Shown here: positions 1-7,326 of the stretch, in pieces
Layout of the letters: each line of letters begins with the position of its first letter
Numbering within the stretch: position 1 is the first letter of the stretch
DNA from: RUG191 sp045642225
Lineage (GTDB): Bacteria; Bacillota; Clostridia; Lachnospirales; Lachnospiraceae
Reading direction: 5' to 3'
Length of the DNA stretch: 30,989 bases
NCBI GenBank assembly: GCA_045642225.1
Contig: JAZUIN010000001.1
Coordinates: 1 to 30,989, forward strand
Translations under genes and position numbers: made by a program
The notes under the pieces: generated by a model
Database searches by the model: none
What the model saw: the letters and a program-made list of their open reading frames with translations, nothing else
Told to the model about the DNA's origin: nothing

Positions 1-32
1 TTCGTATTAATAAGTCAGGAGGAAAAGCGAAT

Positions 33-170
33 ATGATACTTTTCTTCTTGTTGCCTTTGCAAGAAAGAATTCCTGAAAAGGAGGGACTCAGAAACCATAT
101 GGTTGATGTGGTTATTGCTATTTTAGCAACTGCTATAGCAATATTAACCTTGTATTCTAAGCTGAAATAG
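33..170 (+). CDS. Putative small hydrophobic type I toxin
   Basis: An ORF of 45 codons from ATG 33, with an internal in-frame ATG at 99 giving a 23-residue peptide. The last 23 residues form one apolar helix (VVIAILATAIAILTLY) ending in a basic SKLK tail, the usual build of membrane-acting type I toxins. ATG 33 has AGGAGG at 17-22, ten bases upstream. ATG 99 has AAGGAGGG at 78-85, fourteen bases upstream, so either start is possible. A perfect terminator hairpin and a direct repeat follow at once, and an antisense promoter faces the gene. I do not recognise a named family. The toxin role is inferred from size, hydrophobicity and locus layout. It could also be a chance ORF or the 3' end of an upstream element. 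Confidence 0.42.
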   Translation: MILFFLLPLQERIPEKEGLRNHMVDVVIAILATAIAILTLYSKLK

Positions 171-200
171 CTTAGTAATACTTATATCATTGCAAAGGCA

Positions 201-251
201 TAGAAAAAGGACGGAGGCAACCGTCCTTTTTCAATATACTTACATCATTGC
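201..251 (-). ncRNA. Putative antisense antitoxin RNA
   Basis: A minus-strand promoter at 258-287 would start transcription near 251, and the terminator at 203-232 would stop it after about 50 nt. The RNA would hold one direct-repeat copy plus the hairpin, both complementary to the 3' part of the toxin-like mRNA. This is the convergent layout with direct repeats and shared terminator known from Fst/par-type loci. Its existence is inferred only from the DNA; there is no expression evidence. Confidence 0.35.
203..236. terminator. Bidirectional intrinsic terminator
   Basis: A perfect 12-bp stem, GAAAAAGGACGG (203-214) with CCGTCCTTTTTC (221-232), encloses a 6-base loop. It presents a short T run in both directions. 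It ends the small hydrophobic ORF on the plus strand and would end a minus-strand RNA coming from the 258-287 promoter. Confidence 0.8.
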
Positions 252-257
252 AAGTAA

Positions 258-287
258 ATAATAATACATTTTTTAGTAAAAAGTCAA
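258..287 (-). promoter_or_regulatory. Putative promoter for antisense RNA
   Basis: On the minus strand a TTGACT -35 box (282-287) is followed 18 bases later by TATTAT (258-263). A second TATTAT at 261-266 lies at 15 bases. It points toward the toxin-like ORF and lies in the gap downstream of murC. Confidence 0.45.
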
Positions 288-330
288 GAAAACCATTTAA
301 AATAAGTCTTTTTGATACGTTTAAGTATAA

Positions 331-1698
331 CTAAATCAATCTTTTGACATCATTAGCTATGTTATATATATCCTTACTAGACATAAAGACATAAACTGAT
401 CCTGTATGTTTAGCAAGTTCTTTTGCACCCTCTTCATTTTCTGGCAAAATGATAGAACCTTTTAATCTATCTGCTAGATATGAAATATTAACATCTGTTC
501 CATCTTGTTTATCATCAATAGAAGTAAATTCTAATAAATAAACTTGATCAGCTAATTTTAGAGCATCAGCAAAGTCATCAACAAAGTATTTTACTCTGCT
601 TGCTCTATGAGGTTTAAAGATAGCTACGATATTTCTATCAGGATATCTTTTTCTTGTAGCTTCTAAAGTTACTTTAACTTCAGTAGGATGATGAGCATAG
701 TCATCAACAATGTTAATTCCATTATAAGTGCCTTTATATTGGAAACGTCTATCAGCGCCGTTGAACTTTTCAATACCTGTTTTGATTAAATCAAATGAAA
801 TGCCAAATTCCATACAAGTTGCTATAGCAGCAAGTGCATTGCTTATGTTGTGTAGTCCAGGCACTTTTAAATGTATATTTCCTAACTCTTTGCCTTTGTA
901 TACAACATTGAAAATTCCATTTCCCATATCATCATAAGAAATATCGCTTGCATAACAATCGCTGTCGTTTGTACCGAAAGTAATTATAGTTGCTTTTACA
1001 TTTGCAGTGATTTCGTCTAGATTAGGAATTTCCTTGTTAATAATGAGAAAACCTGATTCAGAAGTATTGTTTGCAAATTTATTAAACGACTGTCTTATTT
1101 CCGCTAAATCTTTGAAGAAGTCTAAGTGGTCAGCTTCTACATTTAAGATGACAGAATATTTAGGGAAAAATTCATGGTAGCTGTTAGTGTACTCACAAGC
1201 TTCTGTGATAAATGTTTGAGAATCACCTACATGAATGTTGCTATTTATAGCACTAAAAATGCCACCGATTGAAATTGTTGGGTCATCGTCAAGCTCTAGT
1301 AAAACTTGACTTATCATAGAAGTTGTTGAAGTTTTACCGTGAGTACCAGCAACTGCAATTGATTCTTCGTAGTTACTCATTACCTGTCCTAGAAATTCTG
1401 CTCTAGTTAACATTGGCTTCTTTGATTCTCTAGCAGCGATTAATTCTGGGTTGTCTTCTGAAATGGCCGCTGTGTATACAATGCAATCGATGTCAGGTGT
1501 TATGTTCTCTGCTTTCTGAGGGAAAGAAATGTTTGCTCCTAGTGAAGCTAAATTCTCAGTATAGCCAGATTCTTTGTTGTCAGAACCAGAAACTGTAAAG
1601 CCTCTCTTGAGCAAAATCTCGGCAAGCCCGCTCATACTAACTCCGCCTATTCCTATAAAATGAAAATGTTTTGGTTCGTTAAAATTAACCTTGTACAT
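331..1698 (-). CDS. murC: UDP-N-acetylmuramate--L-alanine ligase
   Basis: The cytoplasmic ATP-dependent ligase that adds the first amino acid, L-alanine, to UDP-MurNAc in peptidoglycan precursor synthesis. The 455-residue product has the N-terminal Rossmann motif HFIGIGGVSMSGLAEILL (about 13-30), the Mur ligase ATP loop GTHGKTSTT (118-126) and the C-terminal segment DDYAHHPTEV typical of MurC. The frame is open to 1764, but that extension is an unrelated hydrophobic stretch. The ATG at 1698 has AAAGGA about eight bases upstream and gives the family's normal length. The gene stands alone, divergent from glgC. No terminator is visible after its stop, so read-through would run antisense across the small toxin-like locus. 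Confidence 0.96.
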   Translation of the reverse strand: MYKVNFNEPKHFHFIGIGGVSMSGLAEILLKRGFTVSGSDNKESGYTENLASLGANISFPQKAENITPDIDCIVYTAAISEDNPELIAARESKKPMLTRAEFLGQVMSNYEESIAVAGTHGKTSTTSMISQVLLELDDDPTISIGGIFSAINSNIHVGDSQTFITEACEYTNSYHEFFPKYSVILNVEADHLDFFKDLAEIRQSFNKFANNTSESGFLIINKEIPNLDEITANVKATIITFGTNDSDCYASDISYDDMGNGIFNVVYKGKELGNIHLKVPGLHNISNALAAIATCMEFGISFDLIKTGIEKFNGADRRFQYKGTYNGINIVDDYAHHPTEVKVTLEATRKRYPDRNIVAIFKPHRASRVKYFVDDFADALKLADQVYLLEFTSIDDKQDGTDVNISYLADRLKGSIILPENEEGAKELAKHTGSVYVFMSSKDIYNIANDVKRLI

Positions 1699-1949
1699 GA
1701 AATTATTCCTTTCGGTGAAATCTTTTATCATAATATATCTTAAAACAAGTACTATTATATACATTTTTCAAAATAAATACATACCAATTTTGTAGTAATT
1801 ATAATAGGAAATATTGTACTAAAAATGCTAAAAATAACATTATCTATTAAATTGTCATAATGGAAACACAATATGTAGAAAAAAATCGTCCAAATATATA
1901 CATTATGCACAAAAAGAAATTGTATACAAGGAAAAATTTTGGAAAAATG

Positions 1950-1978
1950 TTGCATAAAATTATATGAATAGTTATACT
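1950..1978 (+). promoter_or_regulatory. glgC promoter
   Basis: TTGCAT (1950-1955), a 17-base spacer and TATACT (1973-1978) form a good sigma-A type promoter. Transcription would start near 1985, leaving a leader of about 70 nt before glgC. Confidence 0.7.
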
Positions 1979-1989
1979 TATTATATGTT

Positions 1990-2027
1990 TAGGCTTATGC
2001 GGACGGGAAATGGCATAAGTTAGGCTT
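1990..2027 (+). promoter_or_regulatory. Hairpin and direct repeat in glgC leader
   Basis: Within the predicted glgC 5' leader, CTTATGC (1994-2000) and GCATAAG (2013-2019) form a perfect 7-bp stem with a 12-base loop. TAGGCTT occurs at 1990-1996 and again at 2021-2027. There is no T run, so it is not a terminator. It may be a protein-binding or mRNA-stabilising element; no function is known to me. Confidence 0.4.
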
Positions 2028-2053
2028 GAAAAGAAAGGCGTGAGGTGATTATT

Positions 2054-3328
2054 ATGGGAAAAAAAGAAATGGTTGCTATGTTATTAGCAGGTGGCCAAGG
2101 AAGCAGATTGGGTGTTTTGACATCTGATGTTGCTAAGCCAGCAGTTGCTTTTGGCGGAAAGTACAGAATTATCGATTTTCCTCTAAGTAACTGTATTAAT
2201 TCGGGAATTGATACAGTAGGTGTTTTGACACAGTATCAACCACTAAGACTTAATACACATATTGGAATTGGTATTCCTTGGGATTTGGACAGAAATGATG
2301 GTGGTGTAACTGTACTTTCACCATATGAGAGAAGTGATAGCTCGGAATGGTATTCGGGAACAGCTAATGCTATATATCAGAATATTAGATATATTGATAG
2401 CTTTGATCCTGATTATGTACTTATTTTGTCGGGTGACCATATCTATAAGATGGATTACGAAGCTATGCTTGATGCTCACAAAGAGAATAATGCGGGCATT
2501 ACAATTGCTGCTATGCCAGTTCCTATGGAAGAGGCTAGTAGATTCGGTATCGTTGTTACGGATGATACAGGTAAGATTAATGAATTTGAAGAAAAACCAG
2601 AGAATCCAAAGAGTAATTTGGCATCAATGGGTATATACATTTTCAGTTGGTCAGTGCTAAGAGAGGCATTGATTACGCTTAAGGATCAAAGCAATTGTGA
2701 CTTCGGTAAGCACATCATCCCATATTGTTTTGATAATGGAGAGAGAATTTTTGCGTATGAATTTAATGGATATTGGAAGGACGTAGGAACATTAGGTTCA
2801 TATTGGGAAGCTAATATGGAGCTTATTGAACTTATTCCTGAATTTAACTTATACGAAGAATTCTGGAAGATATATACAAAGCAAGATATGATTGAACCAC
2901 AGTTCGTTTCTAATACGGCATCAGTTAAGAAGTCAATCATTGGTGCAGGTAACGAGATTGCAGGTAAGGTTGAGAATTCGGTATTAAGTGCTGGTGTTGT
3001 TGTTGAGGAAGGTGCAACAGTTGTTGATTCAATTATTATGAAGAACACTGTTATCAAAGCTGGTACAACAATTGAGAAGGCAATTATTGCAGAGAATTGT
3101 GAAATCGGAGCAAATGTTCAAGTTGGTGTTGGAGAATCAGCTGAAAGTAAGTTGAATGCTAGCATTTATGCATTTGATCTTGCAGTTATTGGTGAGAATT
3201 CAGTTATTCCAGATAATGTTACAATAGGTAAGAACACAGCAATTGCTGGAGTAACAACCAAAGAGGATTACCCTCAAGGCAAGTTAGAGAGTGGCGGATA
3301 TATTATTAAGGAGGGTGAAGAATCATGA
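2054..3328 (+). CDS. glgC: Glucose-1-phosphate adenylyltransferase
   Basis: ADP-glucose pyrophosphorylase, which makes ADP-glucose from ATP and glucose-1-phosphate as the committed step of bacterial glycogen synthesis. The 424-residue protein has the nucleotidyltransferase loop LAGGQGSRLG (11-20), the following KPAVAFGGKYRIIDFPLSNC (28-47) and a C-terminal left-handed beta-helix of hexapeptide-like repeats. GAGGTG at 2042-2047 lies six bases before ATG 2054. An upstream in-frame GTG at 2045 overlaps that ribosome binding site and is rejected. It overlaps glgD by four bases (ATGA), so the two subunits are translationally coupled. Confidence 0.96.
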   Translation: MGKKEMVAMLLAGGQGSRLGVLTSDVAKPAVAFGGKYRIIDFPLSNCINSGIDTVGVLTQYQPLRLNTHIGIGIPWDLDRNDGGVTVLSPYERSDSSEWYSGTANAIYQNIRYIDSFDPDYVLILSGDHIYKMDYEAMLDAHKENNAGITIAAMPVPMEEASRFGIVVTDDTGKINEFEEKPENPKSNLASMGIYIFSWSVLREALITLKDQSNCDFGKHIIPYCFDNGERIFAYEFNGYWKDVGTLGSYWEANMELIELIPEFNLYEEFWKIYTKQDMIEPQFVSNTASVKKSIIGAGNEIAGKVENSVLSAGVVVEEGATVVDSIIMKNTVIKAGTTIEKAIIAENCEIGANVQVGVGESAESKLNASIYAFDLAVIGENSVIPDNVTIGKNTAIAGVTTKEDYPQGKLESGGYIIKEGEES

Positions 3329-4443
3329 AAGCATTAGGTATTATTTTAGCAGGTGGTAATAGCTCTAGAATGCAGAATTTATCTGATAAAAGAGCGATTT
3401 CGGCTATGCCAATTGGTGGTAGCTATAGAGGAATTGATTTTTCTTTGAGTAATATGACAAATTCTCATATTCAGACAGTTGCAGTATTGAGTCAATATAA
3501 TGCAAGATCTTTGAATGAGCATTTGGCATCTTCAAAATGGTGGAACTTTGGTAGAAAGCAAGGTGGCTTATATGTATTTACACCAACAGTTACAACAGAC
3601 AATAGCTGGTGGTACAGAGGTACTGCAGATGCTATGTGGCAAAATATCGACTTCCTTAAGAAGTGTCATGAGCCATATGTTGTAATCGCAAGTGGTGATT
3701 GCGTATATAAAGTAGACTTCAATGCAGTATTAGAGGATCATATTCGTAAGCAAGCTGACATCACAGTTGTATGCGCTAAGGCTCCTGATCATGATGATAT
3801 TTCAAGATTTGGTGTAGTTAAGATGGATAGTGATGGCTTAATTACTGATTTTGAAGAGAAGCCTATGATGGCAAGATCTAATATTGTATCAACTGGTATA
3901 TATATAATAAGAAGAAGAAATCTTATTGAATTACTTGAACAATGTAATGAAGAGGGAAGATATAACTTTGTTACTGACATTCTAATTCGTTACAAAGGTA
4001 TGAAGAAGATTTACGGATATATGCTTGATAATTACTGGAGTAATATCGCAAGCGTAGAATCTTACTATAATACTAATATGGATTTCTTAAAGCCTGAGAT
4101 TAGAAATTATTTCTTTAAGCAAGAGCCTAAGATTTATTCTAAATCATTTGATTTGCCACCAGCTAAGTACAATGCACCTGCTGATGTTAGTGGAAGCTTG
4201 ATAGCTAGTGGATGTATCATTAATAGTAAGGTGGAGAATTCTGTATTGTTCAAAAATGTATTTGTAGGCAATAACAGTGTTGTTAAGAATTCGATTATTT
4301 TACCTGGCGTTTATATTGGGGACAACGTTAAGGTAGAGAATTGTATCGTAGAAAGTAATGAAACACTAATGAGTGATACTGAATATATTGGGGAAGATGG
4401 TATCAAGGTAGTTTCAGAACGCAATAATAGATACGGCATTTAG
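3325..4443 (+). CDS. glgD: Glucose-1-phosphate adenylyltransferase regulatory subunit
   Basis: A GlgC paralogue that forms hetero-oligomers with GlgC in Firmicutes and raises its activity. The 372-residue protein keeps the fold (LAGGNSSRM at about 8-16, then YRGIDFSLSN) but lacks the GGxGxRL form of the catalytic loop, as GlgD proteins do. It is shorter than GlgC and ends in a beta-helix region. It overlaps glgC by four bases and is followed after 26 bases by spoVG, so the three probably share a transcript. Confidence 0.94.
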   Translation: MKALGIILAGGNSSRMQNLSDKRAISAMPIGGSYRGIDFSLSNMTNSHIQTVAVLSQYNARSLNEHLASSKWWNFGRKQGGLYVFTPTVTTDNSWWYRGTADAMWQNIDFLKKCHEPYVVIASGDCVYKVDFNAVLEDHIRKQADITVVCAKAPDHDDISRFGVVKMDSDGLITDFEEKPMMARSNIVSTGIYIIRRRNLIELLEQCNEEGRYNFVTDILIRYKGMKKIYGYMLDNYWSNIASVESYYNTNMDFLKPEIRNYFFKQEPKIYSKSFDLPPAKYNAPADVSGSLIASGCIINSKVENSVLFKNVFVGNNSVVKNSIILPGVYIGDNVKVENCIVESNETLMSDTEYIGEDGIKVVSERNNRYGI

Positions 4444-4469
4444 ACTTTTTAGGAGAAGGGGGCTTACAT

Positions 4470-4733
4470 ATGCAAATAACAGACATCAGGATGAGAAGAA
4501 TTGACAAAGAGAACAAGGTTAAAGCAATAGTATCTATTACAATTGATGACGAGTTTGTTGTTCACGATATCAAGGTGATTGAAGGAGACAAGGGGTTATT
4601 TATAGCGATGCCATCGCGTAAAGCTACAGATGGTGAATATAAAGATATTGCTCATCCAATCAAATCAGAGACGAGAGAACATATTCAAACGTTGATTCTA
4701 GATAAATACAAGGAAGAACTTGTAGAGGAATAA
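4470..4733 (+). CDS. spoVG: Septation/regulatory protein SpoVG
   Basis: A small nucleic-acid-binding regulator first known from sporulation and septation in Bacillus. The 87-residue product begins MQITDIRMRRI and holds the conserved DEFVVHDIKVIEG and FIAMPSRK segments, at the family's normal size. AGGAGAAGGGG just upstream serves as ribosome binding site. It lies 26 bases after glgD with no promoter between, and an intrinsic terminator follows directly. It therefore looks like the last gene of the glgC-glgD transcript. Confidence 0.95.
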   Translation: MQITDIRMRRIDKENKVKAIVSITIDDEFVVHDIKVIEGDKGLFIAMPSRKATDGEYKDIAHPIKSETREHIQTLILDKYKEELVEE

Positions 4734-4739
4734 AAATTT

Positions 4740-4776
4740 GAGGCTTTCGGGTTTATAGCCCGAAGGCCTTTTTTAT
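4740..4776 (+). terminator. Terminator after spoVG
   Basis: AGGCTTTCGGG pairs with CCCGAAGGCCT across a 7-base loop (11 bp with one G-U pair) and is followed by a run of T. It closes the glgC-glgD-spoVG unit. Confidence 0.88.
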
Positions 4777-4824
4777 AATATGTTGGAATAATCTTGAAAA
4801 TACCGCATTTTAAGGATATTTGTG

Positions 4825-4853
4825 TTGACGCGAGACTTTTCCTGTGATATAGT
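4825..4853 (+). promoter_or_regulatory. Promoter of the rpmG-secE-nusG-rplK-rplA operon
   Basis: TTGACG (4825-4830), a 17-base spacer and TATAGT (4848-4853). A leader of about 100 nt runs from near 4860 to the rpmG start and holds a run of eight or nine T at 4878-4885 with no evident hairpin. Confidence 0.8.
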
Positions 4854-4963
4854 TGTAGGGCGACGGAAGTATAGGTCTTTTTTTTATGCTTAAAAATGGA
4901 AACTGTTCGTCCAGGATTTAAGCGTAGAAAACACATTAATTTAAGAAAGTGGAGGTGGAAGTA

Positions 4964-5113
4964 GTGCGTACGAAAATTACATTAGCATGCACAGAATGTC
5001 AGCGTAGAAATTATGATATGACTAAAGACAAGAAAGCCCATCCAGACAGAATGGAGACAAAGAAATATTGTCGTTTCTGTAAGAAACACACTTTGCACAA
5101 AGAGACTAAATAG
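4964..5113 (+). CDS. rpmG: 50S ribosomal protein L33
   Basis: A 49-residue large-subunit ribosomal protein starting with GTG, placed by GGAGGTGG at 4951-4958. The sequence RTKITLACTECQRRNY followed by KKYCRFCKKHT carries the two CxxC pairs of the zinc-binding form of L33. It is the first gene of the SecE/NusG block, as in many Firmicutes, with secE 19 bases downstream. Confidence 0.95.
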   Translation: MRTKITLACTECQRRNYDMTKDKKAHPDRMETKKYCRFCKKHTLHKETK

Positions 5114-5132
5114 TCTGTAAGGAGTGATTCTA

Positions 5133-5327
5133 ATGGGAAAAGAAAAGTCAAAAGAAAAATTTTTTTCAGGACTTAAAACTGAATTTAGTAAAATTGTTTG
5201 GCCAACAGGTTCGTCTGTTGCAAAGCAAACAATAGCTACTGTTTCAGTTTCAGTAGTTCTTGGATTACTAATAGTCTTAATTGACATGGTAGTTCAGTAT
5301 GGTGTCGACATTTTAGTGAATCTATAG
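5133..5327 (+). CDS. secE: Preprotein translocase subunit SecE
   Basis: The small essential membrane subunit of the SecYEG protein-export channel. The 64-residue protein has the amphipathic segment FFSGLKTEFSKIVWPT followed by one transmembrane helix (about residues 35-58), the minimal single-helix form of Gram-positives. An in-frame GTG at 5124 lies within the ribosome binding site (AAGGAGTG), so ATG 5133 is chosen. It stands between rpmG and nusG, the classical order. Confidence 0.94.
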   Translation: MGKEKSKEKFFSGLKTEFSKIVWPTGSSVAKQTIATVSVSVVLGLLIVLIDMVVQYGVDILVNL

Positions 5328-5352
5328 GTAGATTTTACAGGAGGAGATAGGC

Positions 5353-5871
5353 ATGGCAGAAGCAAAGTGGTATGTAGTTCATACTTATTCAGGCTATGAA
5401 AACAAAGTAAAAAGTAGCATCGATAAAGCAATCGAGAATAGACATTTGGAAGAAGAAATCATTGAAGTTCGTATTCCAATGCAAAATGAGGTTGTTGTTA
5501 AAGATGGAAGATCAAAATCTGTGGAGAGAAAAATGTTCCCAGGTTATGTTCTTATTAATATGGTTATGAATGATGATACATGGTATGTTGTTCGTAATAC
5601 AAGAGGTGTTACTGGATTCGTAGGACCTGGAAGTAAACCAGTACCTTTGACAGATGTTGAGATGCGTTCTCTTGGTATCAAGACTGAAAATATTGTTGTT
5701 GACTTTGGCGAAGGCGATGAAATCGAGGTAATCGGTGGAGCTTGGAAGGATACTATTGGTGTTATTCAAGCAATGAACACTGCTAAGCAAATGGTAACAA
5801 TCAATGTTGAATTCTTCGGTAGAGAAACACCTGTAGAAATTAGTTTTGCAGACATCAAAAAAATGAATTAA
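5353..5871 (+). CDS. nusG: Transcription termination/antitermination protein NusG
   Basis: A conserved transcription elongation factor that binds RNA polymerase and couples it to the ribosome or to termination. The 172-residue protein has the NGN domain (KWYVVHTYSGYENKVK, then FPGYVLINM and VRNTRGVTGFVG) and a C-terminal KOW domain with GGAWKDTIGVIQAMN. The ribosome binding site is AGGAGG. It lies 25 bases after secE and 16 before rplK. Confidence 0.97.
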   Translation: MAEAKWYVVHTYSGYENKVKSSIDKAIENRHLEEEIIEVRIPMQNEVVVKDGRSKSVERKMFPGYVLINMVMNDDTWYVVRNTRGVTGFVGPGSKPVPLTDVEMRSLGIKTENIVVDFGEGDEIEVIGGAWKDTIGVIQAMNTAKQMVTINVEFFGRETPVEISFADIKKMN

Positions 5872-5887
5872 GGAGGAATATTTACCA

Positions 5888-6313
5888 ATGGCAAAGAAAA
5901 TTGAAGGATATATTAAATTACAGATTCCTGCTGGTAAAGCTACACCAGCACCACCTGTTGGACCAGCTCTTGGACAACATGGTGTTAACATTGTAGAATT
6001 TACAAAGCAGTTTAATGCTAAGACAGCTGATATGGGTGACACAATCGTGCCAGTTGTTATCACTGTATATGCAGATAGAAGCTTTAGCTTCATCACAAAA
6101 ACTCCACCAGCAGCTGTAATGATTAAGAAGGCTTGCAAGATTCAATCAGGATCTGGTGAACCTAATAGAAAGAAAGTCGCTAAGATTACAAAGGCTCAAC
6201 TTCAAGAAATCGCTGAAGTTAAGATGAAAGATCTTAATGCAGCAAACATTGATTCAGCTATTAGCATGATTGCTGGTACAGCTCGTTCAATGGGTGTTGA
6301 AGTAGTAGATTAA
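5888..6313 (+). CDS. rplK: 50S ribosomal protein L11
   Basis: A ribosomal stalk-base protein that binds the GTPase-associated centre of 23S rRNA. The 141-residue product has the N-terminal signature GYIKLQIPAGKATPAPPVGP and LGQHGVNIVEFTKQFNA. The C-terminal RNA-binding domain ends in DSAISMIAGTARSMGVEVV. Its length is typical. Ribosome binding site AAGGAGGA lies upstream. It is followed by an 81-base gap holding a conserved-looking stem before rplA. Confidence 0.97.
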   Translation: MAKKIEGYIKLQIPAGKATPAPPVGPALGQHGVNIVEFTKQFNAKTADMGDTIVPVVITVYADRSFSFITKTPPAAVMIKKACKIQSGSGEPNRKKVAKITKAQLQEIAEVKMKDLNAANIDSAISMIAGTARSMGVEVVD

Positions 6314-6348
6314 TATTTGTAGTCGCATAAATTACAGTAAATTTCAAA

Positions 6349-6378
6349 GTGGGAGGGAACAGACCCCGCTAAAACCAC
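6349..6378 (+). promoter_or_regulatory. Possible L1-binding stem between rplK and rplA
   Basis: In the rplK-rplA gap GTGG (6349-6352) pairs with CCAC (6375-6378), enclosing a GGG/CCC-containing bulged interior. The structure ends two bases before the rplA ribosome binding site. L1 represses its own operon by binding mRNA that mimics its rRNA site. The position just ahead of the L1 start suits such an element, but I infer this from position and pairing only. Confidence 0.4.
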
Positions 6379-6394
6379 AGGAGGTATAAATTTT

Positions 6395-7087
6395 ATGAAA
6401 CGCGGAAAGAATTATAAAGCTTCATTAGAGGCTTATGATAAGTCAAAAACATTTGACGTACAAGAAGCTGTTGCACAAGTTAAGAAAAATGCAAAAGCTA
6501 AATTTGATGAAACAATCGAAGCTCATATCAGAACAGGATGTGATGGTCGTCATGCAGAGCAACAAATTCGTGGCGCTGTAGTATTACCACACGGAACAGG
6601 TAAGAAGGTTCGTGTATTAGTATTTGCAAAGGGACCAAAGGCAGACGAAGCTACTGCAGCAGGTGCTGATTTTGTAGGTGCTGAGGATCTTATTCCTAAG
6701 ATTCAAAATGAGGGATGGTTAGACTTTGACGTAGTAGTTGCTACACCAGATATGATGGGTGTTGTAGGTCGTCTTGGTCGTGTACTTGGTCCTAAGGGAT
6801 TAATGCCAAACCCTAAAGCTGGTACAGTTACAATGGATGTAACTAAGGCTGTAAATGATATCAAAGCTGGTAAGATTGAGTATAGATTAGATAAGACAAA
6901 CATTATCCATGTGCCAATTGGAAAAGCTTCCTTTACAGAGGAACAATTAGCTGACAACTTCCAGACTTTAATGGATGCATTAAACAAGGCTAAACCTGCA
7001 AGCTTAAAAGGACAGTATTTAAAGAGCATTACACTTGCTCCAACAATGGGACCAGGTGTAAAGGTTAGCACAGCAAAGGTTCAATAA
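6395..7087 (+). CDS. rplA: 50S ribosomal protein L1
   Basis: A large-subunit L1-stalk protein and usual translational repressor of its own operon. The 230-residue product shows YKASLEAYDKSKTFDVQEAV at the start. It has the L1 signature VGRLGRVLGPKGLMPNPK (about 127-144) and the closing KSITLAPTMGPGVKV. Ribosome binding site AGGAGG. It is the last gene before a separate promoter and L10 leader. Confidence 0.97.
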   Translation: MKRGKNYKASLEAYDKSKTFDVQEAVAQVKKNAKAKFDETIEAHIRTGCDGRHAEQQIRGAVVLPHGTGKKVRVLVFAKGPKADEATAAGADFVGAEDLIPKIQNEGWLDFDVVVATPDMMGVVGRLGRVLGPKGLMPNPKAGTVTMDVTKAVNDIKAGKIEYRLDKTNIIHVPIGKASFTEEQLADNFQTLMDALNKAKPASLKGQYLKSITLAPTMGPGVKVSTAKVQ

Positions 7088-7117
7088 TTATTTTCTGAAT
7101 ATAATTATTGGAAATTG

Positions 7118-7146
7118 TTGACATCCAATATATAATTTGATATAGT
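7118..7146 (+). promoter_or_regulatory. rplJ-rplL promoter
   Basis: A consensus TTGACA (7118-7123), a 17-base spacer and TATAGT (7141-7146), directly upstream of the L10 leader. It gives rplJL its own strong start, separate from the rpmG promoter. Confidence 0.85.
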
Positions 7147-7155
7147 TATCAAGCA

Positions 7156-7219
7156 TGTTGCCGAAGACAGTTGGTGGGTAACCGTAATAATGCATTGCAT
7201 TTCCAACCGAGGAACAATC
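7156..7219 (+). promoter_or_regulatory. L10 leader (ribosomal protein autoregulatory RNA)
   Basis: The leader has the hallmarks of the L10(L12)4 binding site: TGTT/AACA (7156-7159 with 7213-7216) and GTTGG/CCAAC (7170-7174 with 7203-7207). The internal loop carries GCCGAAGACAG and ACCGAGGAAC. Bound L10 complex would favour the downstream terminator, so excess L10 lowers rplJL transcription. The recognition rests on the motif and its place before rplJ. Confidence 0.8.
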
Positions 7220-7254
7220 AGAATAGTTTATATAACTATGTAATTGATTATTAT

Positions 7255-7284
7255 CCTCTCTGTCTTTAGGCAGAGAGGTTTTTT
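7255..7284 (+). terminator. Attenuator in the rplJ leader
   Basis: CCTCTCTG (7255-7262) pairs perfectly with CAGAGAGG (7271-7278) and is followed by six T. It lies between the L10-binding structure and the rplJ ribosome binding site, as in Firmicute L10 attenuation systems. Confidence 0.85.
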
Positions 7285-7326
7285 ATATGTGTGCAACATG
7301 AAAATAAAATAAGGAGGTACACATTC

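Larger units (their letters stand above)
178..253. repeat. 18-nt direct repeat flanking the terminator
   Basis: Positions 178-195 and 236-253 read ATACTTAYATCATTGCAA, identical at 17 of 18 bases, one copy on each side of the 203-232 hairpin. The plus-strand transcript would carry the first copy. A minus-strand transcript starting near 251 would begin in the second copy. The two RNAs could therefore pair through this sequence in trans as well as through the shared hairpin. Confidence 0.8.
1699..2053. other. Intergenic region between murC and glgC
   Basis: A 355-bp AT-rich divergent intergenic region. It holds the glgC promoter and leader hairpin described separately. On the murC side a TATAAT lies on the minus strand near 1755-1760, with no convincing -35 box, and is a weak candidate murC promoter. 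The open frames here are low-complexity and have no ribosome binding site. I see no gene. Confidence 0.6.

Noticed and set aside
1699..1764. N-terminal extension of MurC
   Set aside because: The extra residues do not belong to the family, and ATG 1698 has a good ribosome binding site.
5512..6138. A 208-codon minus-strand open frame across nusG and rplK
   Set aside because: It lies opposite two certain genes, has no ribosome binding site and translates to a composition without recognisable domains.
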